Source: Streptomyces sp. NRRL WC-3618 (GTDB taxonomy: Bacteria; Actinomycetota; Actinomycetes; Streptomycetales; Streptomycetaceae). From it: a stretch of DNA of 64,000 nt. Location: positions 62,001-126,000 of the forward strand of contig NZ_LGDW01000118.1 in the NCBI RefSeq assembly GCF_001280005.1. Direction: 5' to 3'. Positions 16,592 to 25,472 of the stretch are shown here, piece by piece. The notes below the pieces were generated by a model, which was not told the DNA's origin, searched no databases, and saw only the letters and a list, made by a program, of their open reading frames with translations. Position 1 is the first letter of the stretch. Each line of letters opens with the position of its first letter. A program made the translations under genes and the position numbers.

Positions 16592-18034
16592 TCAGATGAT
16601 GCCGAACAGGATTCCCGCCCCCAGGATCGCCACGGAGGTCAGCACGGCCCACTTGACCACGAACTTCGTGTGGTCGCCGAACTCGACCTTCGCCATGCCG
16701 ACGAGGACGTAGACGGCGGGCACGAGCGGGCTGGACATGTGCAGGGGCTGGGCGATGAGGGAGGCGCGGGCGATCTCCAGGGGGGAGACGCCGTGGGCCG
16801 CGCCGGCCTCGGCGAGGACCGGCAGGACGCCGAAGTAGAAGCCGTCGTTCGACATGAAGTAGGTGAGCGGGATGCTCAGCAGGCCGGTGACGAAGGCCAT
16901 GTGCGGGCCCATGCCGTCGGGGATGTTGTCGACGAGCCAGCGGGCCATGTGGTCGACCATGCCGGTGCCGGTGAGCACGCCGGTGAAGACGGCGGCTGCG
17001 AAGACCATGCCGGAGACGTTGAGGACGTTCTCGGCGTGGGCGCCGAGCCGGGCCTTCTGGTCGGGCATGTGCGGGAAGTTGACCGTGAGGGCGAGCGCGG
17101 CGCCGAGCAGGAACAGCACCGGGATCGGCAGCCACTCCATGATCATGGAGGTGAGCAGCGCGACCGTGAGGAGCGCGTTGAACCAGTAGAGCTTGGGGCG
17201 CAGGGTGGCACGGTTCGGATCGAGGACCTTCAGCATCCGGTCGTCGTCGTCATCGTCGGTGCCGCCTGTGGTGGGGCCCTCGGCACCCGAACCGCCGGTG
17301 GGCGCCGCCGAGTTGCCCGTACCGGATCCGACGGCCGACTTGGCGCCGGAACCGGCGCCGACGAGGACGGTCTGCGACTCCTGCTCCGGCTCCTCCACCA
17401 GGACCGCGTCCAGCGTGAGCACGCCGAGCCGCTTGCGCTCGCGGCGGCCGAGGACGTAGGAGAGCGCGATGACGAAGGCCAGGCCGACGGCGAGCGCGGG
17501 GATCATCGGGACGAAGATGTCGCTCGCGTCCAGCTTCAGGGCCGTCGCCGCACGGGCCGTCGGGCCTCCCCAGGGCAGGGTGTTCATCACACCGTTGGCC
17601 ATCGCGGCGACGCCGGTCATCACGACGAGGCTCATCTTGAGGCGCTTGTACAGGGGGTACATCGCCGAGACCGTGATCATGAAGGTGGTCGAGCCGTCGC
17701 CGTCGAGGGACACGATCGCCGCGAGGATCGCCGTGCCGACGACTATGCGCAGCGGGTCGGCCTTGGCGAACCTCAGGATCCCCCGGACGATCGGGTCGAA
17801 AAGGCCGACGTCGATCATCACCCCGAAGTAGACGATCGCGAACATGAGCATCGCCGCGGTGGGGGCGAGGCTGGTGACGCCGTCGATGACGTAGTCACCG
17901 AGCTTGGCGCCCTTCCCGACGAAGACACAGAACAGTGCCGGGATCAGTACGAGCGCCGCGATCGGCGACATCTTCTTCAGCATGATCAGGACCAGGAAGG
18001 TCGCGATCATCGTGAAGCCCAGGATGGTCAACAT
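16592..18034 (-). CDS. CitMHS family citrate:metal symporter
   Basis: 480-residue member of the citrate-Mg2+/Ca2+:H+ symporter family, which imports metal-citrate complexes. Helical blocks lie before about residue 200 and after about 280. The family motifs GVMIDVGLFDPIVRGIL, DGDGSTTFMIT and NTLPWGGPTARAATAL are present. The central cytoplasmic loop (about 210-275) is unusual: it is Gly/Ser/Thr-rich and ends in six aspartates followed by Arg. Start at 18034, with AGGTAA upstream. No CitST-type two-component pair adjoins it. Its upstream region has an inverted repeat CCTAACGT/ACGTTAGG that may be regulatory. Confidence 0.92.
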   Translation of the reverse strand: MLTILGFTMIATFLVLIMLKKMSPIAALVLIPALFCVFVGKGAKLGDYVIDGVTSLAPTAAMLMFAIVYFGVMIDVGLFDPIVRGILRFAKADPLRIVVGTAILAAIVSLDGDGSTTFMITVSAMYPLYKRLKMSLVVMTGVAAMANGVMNTLPWGGPTARAATALKLDASDIFVPMIPALAVGLAFVIALSYVLGRRERKRLGVLTLDAVLVEEPEQESQTVLVGAGSGAKSAVGSGTGNSAAPTGGSGAEGPTTGGTDDDDDDRMLKVLDPNRATLRPKLYWFNALLTVALLTSMIMEWLPIPVLFLLGAALALTVNFPHMPDQKARLGAHAENVLNVSGMVFAAAVFTGVLTGTGMVDHMARWLVDNIPDGMGPHMAFVTGLLSIPLTYFMSNDGFYFGVLPVLAEAGAAHGVSPLEIARASLIAQPLHMSSPLVPAVYVLVGMAKVEFGDHTKFVVKWAVLTSVAILGAGILFGII

Positions 18035-18044
18035 GAGTGGGTTA

Positions 18045-18097
18045 CCTAACGTTCGCCCTTGAACTCCCACCGGAGTCGGCAGTGCGTTGACGTTAGG
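18045..18097. promoter_or_regulatory. Widely spaced inverted repeat upstream of the citrate transporter
   Basis: CCTAACGT (18045-18052) and its exact complement ACGTTAGG (18090-18097) flank 37 bp, just before the CitMHS start. The area also holds TTGACGT repeats and is the least GC-rich part of the neighbourhood. It could be a pair of operator half sites or part of the promoter. Confidence 0.35.
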
Positions 18098-18156
18098 GCG
18101 CTTACGCAAGCCTTAACAAGACGTTGACGTGCGAGCAATAAGCGCAAAACTCCAGG

Positions 18157-20436
18157 TCACAGCGTTGTGCCTGCCGGTGCGAGATCGATGGGTACACCAT
18201 TCAGCACGGCGTTGCCCGACAGCGGGTCCAGCAGACTGCCGTCGAGAACCTGGTTGACGTTGACGCCGGGGTCGGCCGCCGCGTGGGTGAGCCGGGTGCC
18301 GGGCCGGTCGTGTCCCCACCCGTGGGGCAGGCTCACGACCCCGCGCCGGATGACGTCGGTGATCTCCGCGGGGGCCACCACCTCTCCCCCGGCGCCCTTG
18401 ATCCGTACGGGGTCGCCGTCGGCCACTCCGAGGCGGGCGGCGTCCTCAGGATTGATGTGCAGGGTGCAGCGGTTGGTGCCGCCGGTGAGGGCGGGCACGT
18501 TGTGCATCCAGCTGTTGTTGGAGCGCAGGTGCCGGCGCCCGATGAGCACGATGCCGGCCGGCCGCTCACGCAGGGCTTCGCGCAGCCGCGGCAGGTCGTC
18601 GGCGATGGGCCGCGGCAGCAGTTCGATCCTGCCGCTGCGCGTCTTCAGGGGCTGCGGCAGGCGCGGCCGCAGCGGTCCGAGGTCGATGCCGTGCGGGTGG
18701 GCGAGCAGTTTCGTCAGGGTCAGGCCGTCCGGTCGTACGCCGAAGCCGTCGCCGTACGGGCCCAGTCGGAGCATCAGGTCGAGGCGGCGTTCGGGGCCGG
18801 TGTCGCCGTCGAGCTCCTTGGCGAGCGCCTGCGGATCGCGGCCGTGGACCGGGGAGTGGGCTTCCTTGACGGACTTGCCGAGGGTCTGGTCGATGACCAT
18901 GGCGTCCACGGCGGCGGGGTCTGCGCCGTGCATGCCGGTCGCGGCCAGGACGAGCCGCGCGAGGATCTCGGTCTCGGCCATCCTGCCCGGCTCCAGGGGG
19001 ACGGCGGGCCGGTTGTAGCGGACCTGGTTGCGCACGGCGAGGGTGTTGAAGGCGAAGTCGTGGTGCGGGCTCTGCGAGGGCGGGGGCGGCGGAAGGACGA
19101 CGTGCGCGTGGCGCGAGGTCTCGTTCAGATACGGGTCGACGCTCACCATGAAGTCGAGCGAGGCGAGCGCCTTGTCGAGCCGGTTGCCGTCGGGTGCGGA
19201 GAGCACGGGGTTGGCGGCGACGGCGATGAGGGCCCGGATCGGCTCGCCCTCGGCGGTGGGGGTGTCGATCTCCTCGGCGAGCGCGGAGATCGGCAACTCG
19301 CCCTTGACTTCCGGGTGTTGACTGACCCGCGAGTGCCAGCGGCCCAGCGTGAACCCGTGACTGGGCCCGGCCGGCCGGGGCGTCCTGTCGGTCGCCGCCT
19401 GCGGGAAGAGGGCGCCGCCGGGCCGGTCGAGGTTGCCGGTGAGAATGTCGAGGACGTCCACCAGCCAGCTGGCGAGGGTGCCGTGCGGGACGGTGCAGCT
19501 CCCGATGCGGCCGTAGACGGCGGCAGTTGGGGCGGCGGCGAGTTCACGGGCCAGGGTGCGGATCGTGGCGGCGTCCACGTCACAGGCCTCGGCGACGGCT
19601 TCGGGTGTGAAGTCCCCTACCGATGCGGCGAGTTCGTCGACGCCTTGGACGTGTGGCGCCAACTCGCCCAGGTCGACGAGGTGTTCGTCGAACAGTACGT
19701 AGGTCATCGCGGCGAGCAGCAGGGCGTCCGTGCCGGGGCGGATCGCGATGTGCCGGTCGGCGAGCTTGGCGGTGCGGGTGCGGCGCGGGTCGATGACGGT
19801 GAGCGTGCCGCCGCGCGCCTTCAGGGCCTTGAGCTTGCCGGGGAAGTCGGGTGCCGTGCACAGACTCCCGTTGGACTCGAGGGGGTTGGCGCCGATGACC
19901 AGCAGATGGTCGGTGTGGTCGAGGTCGGGTACGGGGATCGCGTTGGCGTCGCCGTAGAGCAGCCCGCTGGAGACGTGCTTCGGCATCTGGTCGACCGTCG
20001 AGGCGCTGAAGACGCTGCGGGTGCCGAGGCCGCCGAGCAGGACCGGCGGGTAGAGGGCACCGGCCATGGTGTGCACGTTGGGGTTGCCGAGGACGACTCC
20101 GACGGAGTTCGGCCCGTACCGCTCGACCACGCCCCTCACACCGGCGGCGACGGCGTCGAAGGCCTCCGCCCAGGTGGCCTCGCGCAGCTCGCCGTCCCGT
20201 CGCACGAGCGGGGTGCGCAGCCGGTCGGGGTCACTGTCGAGGGCCCCGAAGGAGGCGCCCTTGGGGCAGATGAACCCCTGACTGAACACGTCGTCGCGGT
20301 CGCCCCGGGCGCTGGTGACCCGGCCGCTCTCGATGGTGAGCGTCAGTCCGCAGGTGGCCTCACACAGGGGGCAGACGCGCAGGGCGGTGCGGGACCGAGC
20401 AGGGGAGTCGGCGTGGGAGTCGATGGGGCTGGACAC
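18157..20436 (-). CDS. Molybdopterin oxidoreductase family protein
   Basis: 759-residue catalytic subunit of the DMSO-reductase/formate-dehydrogenase superfamily. The N-terminal [4Fe-4S] ligands are Cys22, Cys25, Cys29 and Cys57 (CPLCEATCG, then ICPKG). The molybdopterin domain follows (GVVLGNPNVHTMAGALYPP, DHLLVIGANPLESNGS), and the C-terminal dinucleotide-binding domain holds HINPEDAARLGVADGDPV. There is no Tat signal, so it is cytoplasmic. Start GTG 20436 follows GGGAGGA. No electron-transfer or membrane subunit is adjacent, so its partner and substrate are unknown. A TetR gene lies 150 bp upstream on the same strand, with a palindrome between them. Confidence 0.92.
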   Translation of the reverse strand: MSSPIDSHADSPARSRTALRVCPLCEATCGLTLTIESGRVTSARGDRDDVFSQGFICPKGASFGALDSDPDRLRTPLVRRDGELREATWAEAFDAVAAGVRGVVERYGPNSVGVVLGNPNVHTMAGALYPPVLLGGLGTRSVFSASTVDQMPKHVSSGLLYGDANAIPVPDLDHTDHLLVIGANPLESNGSLCTAPDFPGKLKALKARGGTLTVIDPRRTRTAKLADRHIAIRPGTDALLLAAMTYVLFDEHLVDLGELAPHVQGVDELAASVGDFTPEAVAEACDVDAATIRTLARELAAAPTAAVYGRIGSCTVPHGTLASWLVDVLDILTGNLDRPGGALFPQAATDRTPRPAGPSHGFTLGRWHSRVSQHPEVKGELPISALAEEIDTPTAEGEPIRALIAVAANPVLSAPDGNRLDKALASLDFMVSVDPYLNETSRHAHVVLPPPPPSQSPHHDFAFNTLAVRNQVRYNRPAVPLEPGRMAETEILARLVLAATGMHGADPAAVDAMVIDQTLGKSVKEAHSPVHGRDPQALAKELDGDTGPERRLDLMLRLGPYGDGFGVRPDGLTLTKLLAHPHGIDLGPLRPRLPQPLKTRSGRIELLPRPIADDLPRLREALRERPAGIVLIGRRHLRSNNSWMHNVPALTGGTNRCTLHINPEDAARLGVADGDPVRIKGAGGEVVAPAEITDVIRRGVVSLPHGWGHDRPGTRLTHAAADPGVNVNQVLDGSLLDPLSGNAVLNGVPIDLAPAGTTL

Positions 20437-20489
20437 GGGTCCTCCCGGGTGGGTGGCGGCAACGATGACGCGCGGTCGCAGCCGAGCAT

Positions 20490-20503
20490 ACCGACCGGTA
20501 GGT
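20490..20503. promoter_or_regulatory. TetR-type operator upstream of the molybdopterin oxidoreductase
   Basis: ACCGACCGGTAGGT is palindromic at six of seven pairs and lies 54 bp upstream of the oxidoreductase start. The TetR gene next to it is the natural candidate repressor. The centre matches the site upstream of the SDR gene at 1446-1459. Confidence 0.55.
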
Positions 20504-20585
20504 GTGCGAGGGAGGGGTTGCGTGCGACCGCCTCGTCCACGCCCGCCGGACAGCTCGTGAACCTCGGTCGCGAACCTCGGTCGAG

Positions 20586-21206
20586 TCAATCGAGCACCCG
20601 CGACAGATACGCCCGCAGGAGTTCCCGCATCTCCGCGATGATCCGCTCGTCCCCGTCCGGGGCGACCCGGAAGGCAAGGTGGATCAGAGTGTCGGCGGTT
20701 TCTGTGGCGACCAGGAACGTGCGGCGCAGATCGTCGTCCGGTGCACGGTCGAGGACGCCCGAGAGGAGGGCGGTGAGGGCGTCGGCGACGCGGTGGTTGG
20801 GTTCGGCGTCGCGTTTGCCGACCGGAATCTGGTTGCCGAAGTCGACGAGCGAGAAACCCGGGGCGGTCCGTTTCATGGCCATGTACTCGTCGAGCACGGC
20901 GTCCATGGCCTCGCGCCAGCCGCCGCCGTTCCCCTGCCGGAGGCGCTCGGTGACCCGCGCGGTGAAGACCTCCAGGTTCCGCTGGGCCAGCGCGTCCGCC
21001 ATGGCGCGCTTGTTGCCGAAGAAGCGGTACACGGAGCCTATGGGGACGCCGGCGCGTACCGCCACCGCCCGGGTACTCAGATCGTCGTAGCCGACCTCGT
21101 CCAGGAGGTCGGCACAGGCGTCGAGGATTCTGGTCAGCCGTTCGACACTGCGCCGCTGTACGGGCGCACGACGGAGCGAGGTCGCTTGGGGCACAGGCAT
21201 CATCAT
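20586..21206 (-). CDS. TetR family transcriptional regulator
   Basis: 206-residue TetR protein. After a basic leader (RRAPVQRRSVERLTRILDAC) comes the helix-turn-helix DLSTRAVAVRAGVPIGSVYR followed by FFGNKRAMADAL. The C-terminal domain is of the type with GFSLVDFGNQI. Three ATGs lie in a row (21206, 21203, 21200); the first has GGAG eight bases upstream. It points at the molybdopterin oxidoreductase gene 150 bp downstream, and divergently faces hmgA. It could repress either or both; the ACCGACCGGTAGGT site favours the oxidoreductase. Confidence 0.9.
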   Translation of the reverse strand: MMMPVPQATSLRRAPVQRRSVERLTRILDACADLLDEVGYDDLSTRAVAVRAGVPIGSVYRFFGNKRAMADALAQRNLEVFTARVTERLRQGNGGGWREAMDAVLDEYMAMKRTAPGFSLVDFGNQIPVGKRDAEPNHRVADALTALLSGVLDRAPDDDLRRTFLVATETADTLIHLAFRVAPDGDERIIAEMRELLRAYLSRVLD

Positions 21207-21252
21207 GCCGCTCCGTGCCGGTCCGGTGAACCGTGCCCCCGACTTTCCCCTC

Positions 21253-21281
21253 TTGCGCCCGCGAACGCCGAATCCTACGGT
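21253..21281 (+). promoter_or_regulatory. Candidate hmgA promoter
   Basis: TTGCGC (21253-21258) and TACGGT (21276-21281) are 17 bp apart and 39 bp before the hmgA ATG. They fit a housekeeping sigma promoter reasonably but not perfectly. Confidence 0.4.
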
Positions 21282-21320
21282 GAAGCACAGGAATGAGGCC
21301 GCGGGAGCGAGGGAGCACCG

Positions 21321-22646
21321 ATGAGCGAGGACGCGCGGAAAGCCGCCGAGAGGCCGGACAGCCTCCCCTGGCTCTCCGGCTTCGGCAATGAGCACAGCTC
21401 GGAGGCCGTCCCGGGCGCCCTCCCCGAGGGCCGCAACTCGCCGCAACGCGCCCCCCTGGGCCTCTACGCCGAGCAGCTCAGCGGTACGGCGTTCACCGAG
21501 CCCCGCGCCCACAATCGCCGCTCCTGGCTGTACCGCATCCGCCCCTCGGCCGCGCACCCCCCGTTCACCCCGGCCGACAACGGCTCGGTCCGTACGGCCC
21601 CCTTCACCGAATCCGTGCCCGATCCGAACCGGCTGCGCTGGGACCCGCTGCCCGCGCCCCCGGCCGGGACGGACTTCCTGGCGGGCCTGTGGACCCTCGG
21701 CGGCAACGGCGACGCCGCTCAGCGCAGCGGCATGGCCGTGCACCTCTACCACGCCGACTCGTCGATGGAGCGGGTGTTCAGCGACGCCGACGGGGAACTG
21801 CTGATCGTCCCGGAGGCCGGCGGACTGCTGCTGCGCACCGAGTTCGGGCTGCTGTCCGTCGAGCCGGGCCATGTCGCCCTCGTACCTCGCGGGGTGCGCT
21901 TCCGGGTGGAGCTCACCGGCCCCTCGGCCCGGGGTTACGTGTGCGAGAACTACGGCGCCCCCTTCCGGCTCCCCGACCTCGGGCCGATCGGCGCCAACGG
22001 GCTGGCGAACGCACGGGACTTCCGGGCGCCGGTCGCCGCGTACGAGGATGTCGAGGGGCCGGTGGAGGTCGTCAACAAGTTCTGCGGCAACCTCTGGACG
22101 GCCGTCTACGACCACTCGCCGCTCGATGTCGTCGCGTGGCACGGCAACCATGTCCCGTACGTCTACGACCTGCGCCGGTTCAACGTCCTCGGCACCATCT
22201 CGTACGACCACCCGGACCCGTCGATCTTCACGGTGCTGACGTCTCCGTCGGACACCCCGGGGCTCGCGGGCATCGACTTCGTGGTCTTCGCGCCGCGCTG
22301 GCTGGTGGGCGAGGACACCTTCCGGCCGCCGTACTTCCACCGGAACGTGATGAGCGAGTACATGGGGCTGATCGAGGGCGCGTACGACGCGAAAGCGGAA
22401 GGGTTCCTGCCGGGGGGCGGCTCGCTGCACAACATGATGTCCGCTCACGGGCCCGACCGGGAGACCTTCGACCGGGCGAGCGCCGCCGAACTGCGGCCCC
22501 AGCGGATCGACGACGGGCTGGCGTTCATGTTCGAGACGCGTTGGCCGGTGACCCTGACGGCACAGGCGGCGCGCGCGGAGCATCTGCAACGCGGGTACGA
22601 CGACGTGTGGTCGGGCCTCCAGCGGCACTTCCACCCGTTGCACTGA
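21321..22646 (+). CDS. hmgA: Homogentisate 1,2-dioxygenase
   Basis: Non-haem iron enzyme that opens the ring of homogentisate to maleylacetoacetate in tyrosine/phenylalanine breakdown. At 441 residues it has the normal family length. The iron ligands are all present at family spacing: His340 (YFHRN), Glu346 (MSEYMG) and His376 (MSAHGPD), six and thirty residues apart as in the human enzyme. The N-terminus [20 protein letters not shown] is characteristic. GGGAG precedes ATG 21321. Fumarylacetoacetase and maleylacetoacetate isomerase genes are not adjacent. A GntR/UTRA regulator follows within 27 bp and may control it. Loss of this enzyme would cause brown homogentisate pigment. Confidence 0.97.
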   Translation: MSEDARKAAERPDSLPWLSGFGNEHSSEAVPGALPEGRNSPQRAPLGLYAEQLSGTAFTEPRAHNRRSWLYRIRPSAAHPPFTPADNGSVRTAPFTESVPDPNRLRWDPLPAPPAGTDFLAGLWTLGGNGDAAQRSGMAVHLYHADSSMERVFSDADGELLIVPEAGGLLLRTEFGLLSVEPGHVALVPRGVRFRVELTGPSARGYVCENYGAPFRLPDLGPIGANGLANARDFRAPVAAYEDVEGPVEVVNKFCGNLWTAVYDHSPLDVVAWHGNHVPYVYDLRRFNVLGTISYDHPDPSIFTVLTSPSDTPGLAGIDFVVFAPRWLVGEDTFRPPYFHRNVMSEYMGLIEGAYDAKAEGFLPGGGSLHNMMSAHGPDRETFDRASAAELRPQRIDDGLAFMFETRWPVTLTAQAARAEHLQRGYDDVWSGLQRHFHPLH

Positions 22647-22673
22647 GCGATCCCGACCGGTACGGATACCTCC

Positions 22674-23423
22674 GTGACCTCCTTCGCCCCGGACTCGATC
22701 GTCCTGAACCGCAAACTGCCGCTCTGGTACCAGGTTTCGCAGTCCCTGCGCGCCTCGATCCTCGGCCGTTCGGCGCGGGACCCGCTGCGGCTGCCCACCG
22801 AGGAACAGTTGGCGGGGCACTACGGCGTGAGCGTGCTGACCATGCGACAGGCGCTGAAGGAGCTGGAGGACGAGGGGCTCATCAGCCGGCACCGCAGGCG
22901 CGGCACGTTCATCGAGCCGGACGCCCGACACGGCGCTCCCGTACGGCTGCTGGGCTCGGTCGACGCGATCGTCGCGCAGCAGTCCGGTATGACGACCGAG
23001 CTCCTCGGCCACGGCAGCGCGCCCGTGTCCGCCGAACTCGCCGAGTACTTCCCGGATCTCGTGGAGGTGGCGACGTACCACCGGCTGCGCGGCGACGTGG
23101 AGACGGGCGAACCGACCAACCACGCCCGCAACTACGTCCGTCCGGAACTCGCGGAGCGCATCGACGGACGCGACCTGCTCCGCTGGCCGATGACCAAGGT
23201 GCTGCGGGACGTCGCCGGCGTGGACATCAGCCGCATCACGGACACCGTCCAGGCCCGCCTCGCGGACCCGGAGACGGCCCGCCTGCTCAGGGTCCCGCTG
23301 CTCAGCCCGATCCTGCACTACACGGGCGTCACCTACGACGAGACGGGCCGGGTCCTGGACGTGGCCGTCATCCACTACCGGGGCGACCGCTTCTCCTTCA
23401 CGGTGACGCTGGACGCGACCTAG
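22674..23423 (+). CDS. GntR family regulator with UTRA domain
   Basis: 249-residue HutC-subfamily GntR regulator. The winged helix spans about residues 15-80 (PTEEQLAGHYGVSVLTMRQA, RHRRRGTFIE), and the effector-binding UTRA domain occupies the rest, ending in VAVIHYRGDRFSFTV. Start is GTG 22674. It lies 27 bp after hmgA on the same strand, so it may sense an aromatic acid or a related metabolite and control hmgA; this is inferred only from position. The Type_ISP_C protein gene follows after 27 bp, so the three may share a transcript. Confidence 0.88.
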   Translation: MTSFAPDSIVLNRKLPLWYQVSQSLRASILGRSARDPLRLPTEEQLAGHYGVSVLTMRQALKELEDEGLISRHRRRGTFIEPDARHGAPVRLLGSVDAIVAQQSGMTTELLGHGSAPVSAELAEYFPDLVEVATYHRLRGDVETGEPTNHARNYVRPELAERIDGRDLLRWPMTKVLRDVAGVDISRITDTVQARLADPETARLLRVPLLSPILHYTGVTYDETGRVLDVAVIHYRGDRFSFTVTLDAT

Positions 23424-23450
23424 AGATAGGAAAGGAAGAGGCGTCGTACG

Positions 23451-24626
23451 ATGCCCAGCGTGACGCCCGACGACGACGCTCCGCTGCTCGCGGACCTCAT
23501 GCCGTGGTCCGTCGCACCGCCACGGCTGGGCCGGGGGTGGCCGACGGGCCCGGACGCCGCCTCCCTGAAGGCACGCTGGGACGCCCTACTGAAGGCCGAG
23601 GGACCGGACCGCGAGGCCCTGTTCGAGCCGACGCGCTCACGCACCACGCACTCGGCGGTCGGGCAACTGCCCGGCCGGCCCGGCGGCACGGAGAGACTCG
23701 CCCGCGCCCACGGTCCGTGCGCGGAGCCGGTACGGGTCCTGCGGGCGCCCTTCGACGAGCAGTGGCTGATCCCGGACCACCGGCTGATCGACGCGGCCCG
23801 CCCGGAGTTGTGGCGGGTCGCGGACGACCGGCAGGTGTTCGTCGTCGAGACGGCGAGCGTGTCTCCCGGCTCCGGAGGGCCGCTGCTGCTCGCCACGTCC
23901 CTGCCACCGCTGGTCCGCGCGGGCCGGGTTCGCCCGCTCTACCGGCGGCCCGACGGCACCGAACCCAACCTGGCGCCGGGCCTGTCGGAGCACCTCACCG
24001 ACCGCCTCGGCCTGTGCCCCGACCCGGTCGACATCCTGGCCTGGTCCCTGGTCGCGGTACGCCCGGGGTTGGCCGTCCCGCTCACTGCGGACCCCGAACT
24101 CTGGTCCAGGGGTGTCGAGTCGGGCCGCCGAATGCTGTGGCTGACGCGCCGGGACGGCCAGCGCCCCAAGCTGCCCGGCGGCCGGCGCCCGTATGTACGC
24201 TCCCCGCTGCCCTCCCGCCCGGTCACCGTGGACTACGACCGCGACGAGGAGACCCTCCGGATCGACGACGGCCGGATCTCCCCGGTGCCACCCGAGGCGT
24301 GGGACTTCGAGGCGGGCGGGGTGCGGGTGCTGGAGCAGTGGCTGGCGGTGCGGATGGGGGGTGCGGGCGAGCCGGGGACACTGGAGGCGATCCGGCCGGC
24401 GACCTGGCCGCAGCCCTGGACCTCCGAGCTGCTGGAACTGATCACGGTCCTGGCGCTGCTGGACGAACTACGCCCACAGCAGGCCGAGTTGACCGTGACG
24501 GATCCGATCACCGCCGCAGAGCTGCGGGAAGCCGGCGTCCTCCCGGTCCCGGACACCTCCCGTCGCCCGGCGTCGGTTCTGGATCACCACGAAGAGGGCC
24601 CGGAAGGCCAGTTCACGCTGGTCTGA
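23451..24626 (+). CDS. Stand-alone Type ISP restriction/modification C-terminal-domain protein
   Basis: 391-residue soluble protein that matches what is annotated in streptomycetes as type ISP restriction/modification enzyme, by resemblance to the C-terminal target-recognition part of single-chain LlaGI-like systems. It begins LLADLMPWSVAPPRLGRGWP and ends with a Leu-rich segment (LLELITVLALLDELRPQQAE). No methyltransferase motif (NPPF, FxGxG), helicase motif or nuclease motif is present, so it cannot restrict DNA alone. AAAGGAAGAGG sits before ATG 23451. It follows the GntR gene by 27 bp. A non-restriction role, perhaps DNA or ligand binding, is as likely as a defence role. Confidence 0.75.
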   Translation: MPSVTPDDDAPLLADLMPWSVAPPRLGRGWPTGPDAASLKARWDALLKAEGPDREALFEPTRSRTTHSAVGQLPGRPGGTERLARAHGPCAEPVRVLRAPFDEQWLIPDHRLIDAARPELWRVADDRQVFVVETASVSPGSGGPLLLATSLPPLVRAGRVRPLYRRPDGTEPNLAPGLSEHLTDRLGLCPDPVDILAWSLVAVRPGLAVPLTADPELWSRGVESGRRMLWLTRRDGQRPKLPGGRRPYVRSPLPSRPVTVDYDRDEETLRIDDGRISPVPPEAWDFEAGGVRVLEQWLAVRMGGAGEPGTLEAIRPATWPQPWTSELLELITVLALLDELRPQQAELTVTDPITAAELREAGVLPVPDTSRRPASVLDHHEEGPEGQFTLV

Positions 24627-24637
24627 CGGACCCCCTT

Positions 24638-24671
24638 CAGGGGCGCGGGGAACCGCGCGACAAGCACGACG
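24638..24671. repeat. Dispersed GGGGCGCGGGG element, copy 2
   Basis: CAGGGGCGCGGGG followed by AACCGCGCGACAAGCACGAC, between the convergent ISP-like and TetR genes. It is the shortest and cleanest of the three copies in the window and can fold weakly by CGCGG/CCGCG pairing. Confidence 0.6.
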
Positions 24672-24694
24672 GGACCGCGCCCGGCAACGAGAGC

Positions 24695-25408
24695 TCACCC
24701 CCGCGGCGCGAACCCGTCGATCACCCGCAACAGCATCCGCTCGAACACCGCCTCCAGATCGATCGGCCCCGCGTCCTCCATGAACGCCGCAGCCAGCCGC
24801 GGATACGCCCCGCTCGCCACCCGCCCCCCGAGATACGCGATCCGGATCGCGTTCTCCTGCTCCTCCGACCACGGCAGGGACCGCGCACGCTCAGCCGTCG
24901 CCAACTCGTTTCCGACGTACGTCGTCACCAAGCCGTTGAGCATCGCGACCAGTTCGAACTTCGTACCGTAGGGGGCTTCGAACGAGTCGAGGCAGGTCAG
25001 ACAGTGTTCGAGATAGCGCAGAACGTTGGGGCTGAAGCCGTAGGCCGGGGACATCAGTCGCGGTAGCCAGGGGTGGCGGTGCATGAGGGCGCGGGTCTGG
25101 TGGGCCACCCGGAGCATGTCGGCGCGCCAGTCGCCCGACGGCTCCCACAGGTCGTGCTCACCGCTGACGGCGTCAACCATCAGCTCGTACAGGTCCTCCT
25201 TGCGGGGGACGTAGTTGTAGAGCGACATCGTGCCGCAGCCCAGTTCGGCCGCGACATGCCGCATCGAGACCGCGTCGAGCCCCTCCGCGTCCGCGATCCG
25301 CACCGCGGCGGCCGCGATGTCGACGCGGCTGTACGCGGCCTTCGGGCCGCGGCCCGCACGTTCGGGACGGGCCCAGATCACTTCGGGTACGACGGCTCGG
25401 CCGGCCAT
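24695..25408 (-). CDS. TetR family regulator of the adjacent ABC exporter
   Basis: 237-residue TetR with an N-terminal extension, a helix-turn-helix (SMRHVAAELGCGTMSLYNYV) and a TetR_C_1-type ligand domain (RADMLRVAHQTRALMHRHPW). AGGTGA lies eight bases before ATG 25408. It is divergent from an ABC exporter operon. Two TACGTAC-N3-GTAC palindromes lie in the shared promoter and the first codons of the ABC gene, so this protein most likely represses the exporter until a drug or metabolite binds. The family resemblance is to regulators of DrrAB-like pumps. Confidence 0.9.
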   Translation of the reverse strand: MAGRAVVPEVIWARPERAGRGPKAAYSRVDIAAAAVRIADAEGLDAVSMRHVAAELGCGTMSLYNYVPRKEDLYELMVDAVSGEHDLWEPSGDWRADMLRVAHQTRALMHRHPWLPRLMSPAYGFSPNVLRYLEHCLTCLDSFEAPYGTKFELVAMLNGLVTTYVGNELATAERARSLPWSEEQENAIRIAYLGGRVASGAYPRLAAAFMEDAGPIDLEAVFERMLLRVIDGFAPRG

Positions 25409-25437
25409 TGATCATCACCTCGACCACCCATCGTAGT

Positions 25438-25454
25438 TACGTACACCGTACGTA
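25438..25454. promoter_or_regulatory. Perfect TetR operator TACGTAC-N3-GTACGTA
   Basis: A 7-3-7 perfect palindrome lies midway between the TetR and ABC transporter starts. A second site of the same layout (TACGTAC-GCT-GTACTAA, 25481-25497) lies in codons 3-9 of the ABC gene, with its left arm identical and start-to-start distance 43 bp, about four DNA turns. Confidence 0.75.
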
Positions 25455-25472
25455 GTGCGCTATGGTCGCCCC

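Noticed and set aside
18283..21090. Long plus-strand open frame across the molybdopterin oxidoreductase and TetR genes
   Set aside because: Antisense shadow of two clear genes, without any recognisable motif.
22674..24626. Complete restriction-modification system
   Set aside because: Only a stand-alone C-terminal-type domain is present; no methylase, helicase or nuclease motif nearby.
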